From Lineus longissimus (Eukaryota; Nemertea; Pilidiophora; Heteronemertea; Lineidae), in assembly GCF_910592395.1 (NCBI RefSeq), contig NC_088308.1, positions 13,595,001 through 13,659,000 on the forward strand: a stretch of 64,000 nt of DNA, in the 5' to 3' direction. The notes under the pieces were generated by a model. That model was not told the DNA's origin and made no database searches. It saw only the letters and a list, made by a program, of their open reading frames with translations. A program made the position numbers and the translations under genes. Shown in pieces: positions 56,870 through 64,000 of this stretch. Every line of letters starts with the position of its first letter. Positions within the stretch are counted from its first letter, which is position 1.

Positions 56870-56960
56870 TACAGGGTGGCTAAGAATTATTTTCCCTCAC
56901 ACAATGGATACAAAATAGAATTCTACTGTGCAAGGGAAAATAGTTCTGTGCCACCCTGTA
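56870..56960. mobile_element. 91-bp TA-flanked MITE
   Basis: Ends TACAGGGTGGCTAAGAA and, inverted, TACAGGGTGGCACAGAA; arms of ~33 bp. Tc1/mariner (IS630)-type ends. Confidence 0.88.
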
Positions 56961-57719
56961 GTGTGTCCAGTGGTCATCAATTTAATGTTCCATCAATTTG
57001 CACTTGAAAAACATGGATGCATGAAGGAATAAGAAGTGGCTGTTTGTTTAACATGATGTCGGTTAAACTTGATTTTGCTATGGCTAGCAGTGATAGCCCT
57101 AAGTACCCCCACTTCAGTATTGCACATAAACAGAGATACACTCTAGGGCCAAACAGGTCTGCATTCAGTTGAATCATCCTGATGCTTCACTGATATTTGA
57201 CACCAGTTGACTACCACTGATGTGGGACTGGAACTTGTTATTTCAATGGCAAGTCAGAAGCCTGAAGGGAAGAGATCTGTATACGAGCGGCTGGCTGATA
57301 AGAATGTGTTTCCAATACAATACATTTTCGGTGTTGAGTTGTTATTTACATAATTATTAACCCATAGCAGGGCACCTATGGCACACCGTTGCCTTTCGAA
57401 AAGCTGCACACGCGCACCTACAACTAATTCCGTATCTTATTGTATCCACCACAATGGGGAATCCCCATAATGTCATAAGGTTGTCACCCTGGAGCCGTGA
57501 AGAATGACCAATACGCATGTTTTCTCACCATATTTCTCACCATTTTTTCTGACCATATTGTGCTGTGGAGGATACTACAGGGACATGAATTATAAAATCC
57601 AGCATAGGGAATAGGGGTAAGTCTAGGACTTTATTTGATGGTATATCATCTCTAGTTTAAGCCACAGTAGAACAGTGTGTATTGGTCAATGTTTGTGGTC
57701 ATGAAAGGTCAGGTTTTTC
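56961..57719. other. No gene established
   Basis: A 35-codon frame at 57247 (MASQKPEGKRSVYERLADKN) has a good start context but no known family. 57355 'TTAACCCATAGCAGGGCACC' resembles a piggyBac-type end without a partner. Confidence 0.3.
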
Positions 57720-58020
57720 CATTTCCTGTGGAAATGTCATTTTATTAGTTCATACCTACCCAGGTCAGACTTTTGCATGTGTACTCCATTCGGACACACC
57801 CGAGGAAGAAATAATCTATTTATAATAGAAATCTCTTAGCTAGTTCGCTTAGCTACACCTAGGCGGTGCCCCTATACAGCCTCTGCCTCGTGTGAGCCGC
57901 CATAATCAGTACTTATTACTCGAGCGCACCGAGTAAGTCCCGTTGCTGTGGGGACAGGCAGGGCGGGTAGTCTGACCTGGGTAGGTATGAACTAATAAAA
58001 TGACATTTCCACAGGAAATG
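57720..58020. repeat. 51-bp perfect inverted repeat at DIRS 3' end
   Basis: Arms 57720-57770 (CATTTCCTGTGGAAATGTCA..) and 57970-58020 are exact complements; a third, imperfect copy in the first orientation starts near 58034 ('gttcatactctacccaggtc'). This fits the terminal repeat plus internal complementary region of DIRS elements. Confidence 0.9.
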
Positions 58021-58659
58021 AAAATTTTATGTCGTTCATACTCTACCCAGGTCAGACTTTTGCATCGAATACCAACAACCAAAGGAAGGAGGGTAAACGG
58101 TGACTTACCATGTAGTGAAGTGAACTGTCTCCAAGCTGCGCAGCGGAACCCAACGGGTCAGACCAGGGGACCCAGAGAAAGAATGCTTGGGGAAAACCCG
58201 GGCTAGAGGTCAACAGGCCCTTTGACAACAAAGGGAAGCATAACTGGGAAAACCCATCCCCTCCTAGACGGGGACAAAACCACCTCAACACGGTATAAGC
58301 TCAGCACATATCGTCAAGAGACACAATGTGGAAAAAAAATGTATCATTATTATTTTTTTTTACAAGAAGGAGAGCACGCCCCAGAATAACATGGAGCGGC
58401 CTCACTGACTAACTCTCAAAAGTCCTAGGCAGCTGAACCCTAGGACAGCTGGACGGGCCGAACGCGCGGGCCCGAAGACCCGGCAACAGTCTATAGAACA
58501 ACCCCCCCCCCCCCCGGCTTAAAAAGGAGGGAGGACAAGACAGCCAGCAGGTGAGAAAATCGACGAGTGGTCTAGGCAGGGAAACACCTAGACCACGTGC
58601 TGAGCAGCGACAACTGGACCAAGAGACAGCATACCGTCTGTTAACCTGGAACAATCGCG

Positions 58660-59546
58660 CATATAATACTAGGAGAATGTAGAGTGAGAACTCCACGTAG
58701 CCGCATCTAAAACCTCGTTCAGTGCCACTCCCTTATACTCGGCCACGAAGTAGAAATGGCCCGAATCTCGTGGGCCGTAATGGCGCCTAAGCGACGAAGC
58801 TCTGGAGAACTGAGTGTCATAGAATAAGCCATCCGGATGGTGGCCACTAACCATCTGGCGACCGTGGCTGCAGCTATCTCCCTAGTAAACCCCTCTCTAT
58901 AAGACAAAAAGAGGCGCTTCCTGCCTAGGCGAACAGCAGGCTCCTTAGTCTTATTAGAATAGAACTTCAATGCCCGAACAGGACAGAGAGTTCTGTCCGG
59001 GAGGTCTCTAGAGACCGTAGCGGATAACGAGGGGATAAAAACCGGGCGCCTGGAGGTGTGCGGCGCCTGGTTTTTAGCCAGAAAGCCTGGGACAAATTCT
59101 AGGACCGCGCCCCTCTCAGTGAAAGCCAATTGATCAAAGGCTAAAGCATGGAGCTCAGACTGCCGCTGTGCCGTGGCTAAAGCCACCAGGAAAACAGTCT
59201 TAAAGGTCAGATGTTTAAAATCTGCCTGATGCATGGGTTCAAATGGAAATTTCATGAGAGCCCTTAAGACCACCGAGAGGTCCCACTTGGGAGAGAGCTG
59301 AATGGAGCGAGGGCGCTCCAAAGACATATTGCGAAGCAACGATGAAACAGCGTCATCCCAAGACGGTTGCCACGATTCAGTCAGCTTTAAGGTGACCGAA
59401 ACGGCGGAGCGATAACCTTTCACTCCCTGAACCGAAAACTTCCGGACCGAGAATAGAAAATTCAAAAAGTCGAGAGGAAGTTGGGAAGAGAGGGAGCGAC
59501 CGGAGAAACTCCGTGCTCCCGACACCAGTCTCGAAAGACAGCCCAC
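58660..59546 (-). pseudogene. DIRS tyrosine recombinase
   Basis: A 275-codon frame (59546-58719), overlapping the RNase H frame. Box I Arg lies in ATAQRQSELHALAF (R128); Box II in AHEIR (H259, R262). About ten residues later the frame breaks by a one-base loss near 58773; the expected C-terminal helix with the catalytic region (LNEVLDAATWSSHSTFS) is in another frame, and a TAG follows just before the Tyr pair. The enzyme would circularise and integrate the cDNA intermediate by strand exchange; this copy cannot. Confidence 0.88.
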
Positions 59547-60606
59547 TTGCTATCGTATGAATCAAGAGTAGACTGTCTCTGAGGTTGGGCGACTTTACGG
59601 ATAACGTCTTCCAAAAAGCCTCTCTCGCGGAGGAAATACCCGACAGCCTCCAGGGGTGAAGCCTGTAAAAAGAAGGGTCTTGATGATAGACCCGGCCGAT
59701 CGGGTGATAAAGCAGATGGTCCCACGCCGGCAGGTGGCGGGGGTAATCCGTCAGCAGCTCCAGCAGAACCGGGAACCAGGCCTGGTTCGGCCAGCACGGT
59801 GCTATCAGACAAAGTCTGACCCCTGAACTGGCCACCTTGTTGAGTACCGGTAGCAACAGAGGGGTTGGCGGGTATGCATAAGCATTGAGGCCGTACCAGG
59901 AGGCCGACAGGCTGTCCACTCCCAAGGCCTCCCCGTCCGGGAGGGGTGAGTAGTACAGGGGGAACCTCTTGTTCAACCGAGTCGCAAACAAGTCCACGAC
60001 CGGAGCATCCCACAGGGCCCCCAGACGAGAGACCACCTCGCGATGGAGGGTCCACTCTTGTCTGGACCAGACGGTCCGACCTGGAAAGGGCGTCGGCCAA
60101 GATATTTCTCTTGCCGGGGATGTGACGGGGAGGAGCTGGATATCCAAGCGGCGACAAAGCTGCAGGAGCTCCCAAGTGAGACGGCACAATGTGTCGGATC
60201 TCGTCCCCCCCCCCTGTCTCCGAATATAAGCGACCACCGTCGAATTGTCGGAGAAAAGAGAAACTCTGTGACCCCTCAGATGAGACGTGAAGGCCCTCAC
60301 AGCCAGGATGACAGCCTGCATCTCGAGGATATTGATCGAGAGACGCGCATCCTCCTCTGACCACGTGCCCTTGGTGGTCAGATCCCCTTCGTTCAAATGG
60401 GCGCCCCAACCATAAAGGGAGGCGTCCATGAACAGGGACATCTGGGGCGACGGAGGGCTGAGCTGCACTCCGCGGAGGAGCTCCGTCTCCGAACCCAAGA
60501 AACTCCACACCTCCCCCAGGAGAGACCCCGGGATAAATATCCGCTGGTCGAGGGAGTCCGTGAATGGACGCCAACTCGACAGCAGGAGGAGCTGGAGTGG
60601 GGGCAT
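59377..60606 (-). pseudogene. DIRS RNase H and downstream domain
   Basis: Same frame as the reverse transcriptase, separated from it by one TAG at 60691-60693. RNase H residues: D61 (FMDASLYGWG), E95 (NILEMQAV), D120 (FSDNSTVV). The last Asp (ILADALSR) lies in another frame between ~60072 and ~60123, where a one-base loss and a one-base gain cancel. After it come VDLFATRLNKRFPLY and LIAPCWPNQAWFPVL, the conserved region that follows RNase H in DIRS polyproteins. Confidence 0.88.
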
Positions 60607-60690
60607 ATACAGGCGGCCGAAAGGAACCTGGTCCGCTGCCGAATTGAGCAGCCCCAGCAGCGACAGAAACTGTCGGGCTGTGGCGTTGTC

Positions 60691-61941
60691 CTAACGGCGA
60701 AAAATCCCGACCAAGGACCGAATCTTGCGAATTCGGTCCGGAGGAGGGAACATCAGGCCCTCTCGTGTGCGAAATCGCACCCCCACGAAGACATAATCCT
60801 GAGCTGCGTCCAGCTCGGATTTGTCCCAATTTATCAACCACCCTGCCTGTCCGGTTGTACCGAGCAGAAACTTTGCCTGCTTTCCCAGACGGCGATGAAC
60901 CTGGTGCCGTAGCAGCCAGTCGTCGAGATAGCAATGGAGCTTTAAGCCCATGGCGTGAAAAGGCGCGGCAAACGCCTTGACGACTGTTGTGAAAATCAGC
61001 GGAGCAGAAGCCAGGCCGAAAGGAAGGGCCTGAAACTGATAAACCTTTCCTTCGAAGAAAAAACGAAGGAAGGGCTGGAACTCTGGATGGACCAGGACGT
61101 GTAAATACACGTCCTGAAGGTCCAGAGAGATAGCCCAATCGTTGGGCTGCACCACGACCGCTACTGACCTGGTTGTCTCCATCTTGAAGCTGGGGACCCG
61201 GAGGAACCGATTCAAGGTGGACAGGTCGATGACCAGTCTCCACTTCCCCGACTTCTTGGGGACCAAGAAGACGTGGCTGTAAAAGCCCGGGGAGGAATGG
61301 TTGTCCACCAGCCTCACTGCCTGCTTCTTGAGAAGAGACAGTACCTCCGATCGAAGGGCAAGTGCCCTGACGGGGTCTACTGGCCGGGACACCGGGGTGG
61401 GGGTCGACGTCATAGGGGGGGGGGACGGGAAAAGTCCAATCGGACACCGTGTCGGAGTATATCTGGCACGGGGGAGTCTTTTTGACACCACCGGTCCCAA
61501 AAGTCTGCGAAGTGTCGCAGTCTGCGACCCACGACGCCAACTGTGGGGGCGCCACCTGGAGGCGCAGGAGGAAGGACTAAAGAGTCGCTTGCGCTTGCCC
61601 CCGCGACCCTTCTCTTGGAAGGGACGCTTGGGCTGCCCGCCGCCCCCGCCCCTGCCTGAGGAGCGGTGGCACTTATTGGAGCAGCGAGAGGGAGCCGCAG
61701 CTTCTGCCTGCCCCTGGGGACGAAAGGAGGAGGAGCCACGCGAGGACGAGGGCCCACGAGGAGCCAACGAACCTCGGGGGAGTCGAGACCCCACCTGTTG
61801 TCCCCTGCCTGCGGCCTGTGAATAGGAACGCGGACGGGGGTCGGCCTGGGGAGTCGAGACTGACTCCATCAGGCGATCAGACTGTTCCTGAGCACCCATG
61901 GTGTCAGGCAGGGAGTCATGAAACAAGAAAGGGCCGCTCAA
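60691..61941 (-). pseudogene. DIRS gag tail and reverse transcriptase
   Basis: 416-codon frame. Residues 1-120 are a Ser/Gly/Arg-rich gag-like tail; the RT follows with KSGKWRLVIDLSTLNRFL (~231-247), catalytic Asp in ISLDLQDVYLH (~274), LPFGLASAPLIFT and the YLDDWLL active site (338-344). The piece that usually joins gag and RT (GRRLRHFADFWDRW) lies in a different frame at 61410-61757, so at least two frameshifts precede the RT. RT copies the element RNA into DNA in the nucleus-bound particle. Confidence 0.9.
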
Positions 61942-62055
61942 TGGAGCGGTCCTTAATGCCCCCCCCGCAGAAACTGTGACCTGACCGTGCTCAACCCCCC
62001 GATTAGCAGGTCGCGGCGTTTTAGCACGCCGTTAGCCGCCTGCTTAGCAGCCAGA

Positions 62056-62637
62056 TCACTGGCATGCTGCAGGGACTGCTGGAGGGAGAATACGCTGTTC
62101 CATCGAGGCATCCACGGCTAGAGACCTGGTAAGGGCACACAGAGTCAGGTCGGCGTAGGATAACACCGCCTGGGTCTCCTTAGCCAGGGCCTCGTCATTC
62201 TTCGCATCCTTTAAGGCCGAAGAAGAGAGGACTTTAGGGGATACCAAACCCGAAAGTTGGATGTCGTCCTTGAGGGGCGACAGTGAAACCGGGTCGGTTC
62301 CCGACGTCGAGACCCGATAATAATCGGGTCTATAGGACAGGCTTGGAGGGGAAGCGGTCGTGAATCGCTTCCCAGCCTGAGTCCAGGCACCCGGTCCCGT
62401 AGACGGGAGCGTCGAGACCAGGGCGCGCTGGTGACCCCAGCAAGAAGGTGCTGTATCCCTAAGAGCCGTATCCAACCAAGTGGAGGCTCTAATCAGGGCC
62501 GGAGACGCGGGCAATTCCTGGAAAGCCCGGTCAGGGACCGCATCCGACTCCTGCTCGGAGGCGTCGCTGAACAAGTCGAACGGCACCTTACCGAGGGCTG
62601 GGTTGACCGTCGGGAGAGGAAATGTGTCTTGCGGCAC
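62056..62637 (-). pseudogene. DIRS gag-like region, 5'-truncated
   Basis: 193-codon frame (PALIRASTWLDTALRDTAPS; LSGLVSPKVLSSSALKDAKN; AVLSYADLTLCALTRSLAVD). The alanine/leucine-rich, helical style and position upstream of RT fit DIRS gag. The frame shifts after DASMEQ near 62085 and continues elsewhere (SLQHASDLAAKQAA). The true N-terminus is missing at the 62640 junction. Confidence 0.65.
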
Positions 62638-62644
62638 AAATAGT

Positions 62645-63806
62645 CCTTTGAAAGCATTTTTAATTGTAAAAAGTATATGCCTTCATCACAGAGTCTCTGC
62701 AATGGTCTTTTTTTTGTCACAGTAGTCTTCTTCAATTATTAGTCTGGCGCAAGCCAGGCATTCTTTGTACTAGATGTTTTCCACCACAATAGGGCCGTTT
62801 AGACGACAGAAAAAAGGCTAATCCGGATGCATCCGGATGCATCTGGATCAAATTTGGTCGTCTAAACGCGATCAAGCCTAATGCGGTCTCATCTGGACTA
62901 ATTTTTTCACCTACACGCATGCATATTGGATACGGCAATACTTCCTTTCATTATAGACATGTGTATTTTCGTGGGAATTAATGTCGTTTTGATTGTCAGT
63001 TTTATAGTATTTTCTCTTGGCTCATTTTCATTATTCCAATACGGTGAAGGATAAGTTCACGGACACGGTTGTTTTCGATCTCATACATATTTGGAGCGAT
63101 CAATCCATTCAGCGGAAGCTAGACAGCAGCTACCATAAGAACAAGCTTGCTTAGTACCATTATAACCCGCATTGTGGCGCTAAATCGGTGACGCCACCGC
63201 GACATCCTGCGGATTATTGGTGAAACCAAAAGAAATTAGTCCACATCAGTCCTCATTGCTGTTAGCATCTAAACGGATACATTAAAATGAGACCACATCC
63301 GGTCTGGAATGAGGTTCGATCGGATCGGATCAGAATGCGGTCTTATGAGGTCTTTTTGGAAAGCGTCTAAACGGCCCTATTGTATCTGGGCCGAAGAAAC
63401 ACTGCGCAAATTATCTCGAGCTGGAGCTAAGAATAGATTATACTAATGAGCATACTTCCACATTGAGTTTTCTCAGAATGGTGCATATCGCGCGAAGCTA
63501 CTTAGCCTAATACCATTAGGCCCCGCGTGGTGGCGCTGAGGCGGCTGCTGTAATTAAGAGCGTGGTTGAGCCAAGCTACTTGGTCATAACAAATGACAGA
63601 TCTAACCAAAATTGCTTACATTTTTGCATTGCTACAATGAAAGACCTGATACTGAAACCGCATGTCTGTTGACTGTACTTTAAGAGAGACTGGCATCATG
63701 CCTATCATGCCTAGTATCTCTTAAAGCACTGTCAACAGACACCACTATACCCCCTCACACTCAGAAACCACAAACGCCCACCACTTCCTGCTACCTTAAT
63801 ACTTCT
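62645..63806. repeat. Unnamed repeat, copy 2, with inserted element
   Basis: Matches 52698-53275 from 'gaaagcatttttaattgtaa' to 'cctgctaccttaatact', with the hairpin at ~63663-63741, but is split by the 62792-63377 insertion. It adjoins the cut 5' end of the DIRS element. Confidence 0.88.
62792..63377. mobile_element. 586-bp non-autonomous element, TA-flanked
   Basis: 14-bp inverted ends GGGCCGTTTAGACG with TA on each side (62790-62791, 63378-63379). Inside are many 'atccggatgcatctgga'-like palindromic words. Absence from the 52.7 kb copy confirms it as an insertion. Superfamily not determined. Confidence 0.85.
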
Positions 63807-64000
63807 GGATTGTGACATCAGGCATATGCCGTCTCTTACATGACCCTCTTCTCTTATATCGATCAGGCTACAATGCGGTCACTTACTTGATTGTGACATC
63901 ACCTTCTTCTCTCATATCACTCAGGCTACAGTGCAGTCTCTTACTTGATTGTGACATGAGGCATGAAGACGTCTCTTACACCACCCTCTTCTCTTGTATC
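63806..64000 (+). repeat. Short tandem array at window end
   Basis: Units of about 70-85 bp: 'gattgtgacatcaggcat', 'cttctctcatatc(a/g)', 'caggctacaatgcggtc'; at least two and a half units before the window ends. Confidence 0.75.

Larger units (their letters stand above)
57720..62640 (-). mobile_element. DIRS-type tyrosine-recombinase retrotransposon, decayed
   Basis: On the minus strand, in order: gag-like region, Gly/Arg-rich tail, reverse transcriptase, RNase H, a downstream domain, and a tyrosine recombinase. RT/RH plus tyrosine recombinase and no DDE integrase or LTR define the DIRS group. The 3' side ends in a 51-bp perfect inverted repeat (57720-57770 and 57970-58020). The 5' end is cut near 62640, where the unnamed repeat begins. 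GC content is clearly higher than the surroundings. Many stops and frameshifts show it is dead. Confidence 0.92.

Noticed and set aside
59462-61555. A 697-codon minus-strand open frame through the DIRS element
   Set aside because: It is the second frame of GC-rich RT/RNase H coding. RT and RNase H motifs are in the other frame; only short, frame-shifted parts (for example ILADALSR) belong here.

Overview
The window is animal nuclear DNA, AT-rich and crowded with transposable elements. It is most likely from a marine invertebrate (echinoderm, hemichordate, amphioxus or a lophotrochozoan); I cannot fix the lineage from sequence alone. Evidence for an animal is a pair of spliced exons of a T-type (Cav3) calcium-channel gene on the minus strand, together with animal-type DIRS, BEL/Pao, PIF/Harbinger, piggyBac, Kolobok-like, hAT-like and Mutator-like elements. 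No bacterial operons, rRNA genes or CRISPR arrays are present.

Layout. (1) 0-6.4 kb: two adjacent Cav3 exons (6278-6399, domain II S1; 2810-2961, domain II S2-S3), minus strand, with repeats in the intron. A third candidate exon (55142-55304, minus, very acidic) has a splice phase that could join directly to the 6.3 kb exon. If so, most of the window is one intron of about 48.7 kb. (2) 8.4-20.6 kb: a decayed, virus-like mobile element. On the plus strand it carries a structural-protein-like gene, several tightly packed small genes (one 4-base ATGA overlap) and membrane proteins; on the minus strand it carries the front half of a protein-primed family B DNA polymerase. Four later transposons sit inside it: a piggyBac-like element, a complete-looking PIF/Harbinger element, a 433-bp inverted-repeat element and a 1,048-bp TTAA-flanked Kolobok-like element. 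(3) 20.6-42 kb: a 145-bp tandem array, many copies of one interspersed repeat family, nested hAT-like and inverted-repeat elements, a tRNA-like sequence, a BEL/Pao integrase fragment and a 500-bp foldback element. (4) 42-46 kb: exon-like plus-strand pieces with good splice signals but broken frames, and a ~100-bp tandem array. (5) 46.2-49.3 kb: a second Harbinger element with the typical two convergent genes (Myb-like and transposase), broken up by a solo LTR and an interspersed repeat. (6) 50-57 kb: a 336-bp duplication, a long inverted repeat, a 497-bp Mutator-like element with a perfect 9-bp target duplication, and the acidic exon. (7) 57.7-62.6 kb: a decayed DIRS retrotransposon on the minus strand (gag-like, RT, RNase H, tyrosine recombinase). 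(8) 62.6-64 kb: a second copy of a repeat also seen at 52.7 kb, carrying a 586-bp inserted element.

The dominant family (about 16 independent copies, all in the same orientation) starts AATGAAATGGCCAGGGCC..GTGCTCACC, has an internal ~240-bp tandem module, a (GAC)n/(ACGG)n tract and a terminal hairpin ending GTGAGCTAAAAA. This is the architecture of non-autonomous Helentron-like (HINE/DINE/pearl-type) repeats. Each module carries TGACCTCTGTGACCTTGA, a direct repeat of nuclear-receptor half-sites. One copy interrupts a readable codon string in the second Harbinger element and so defines the ends and the lack of target duplication.

Nearly all coding regions besides the channel exons are mobile-element genes, most of them broken.
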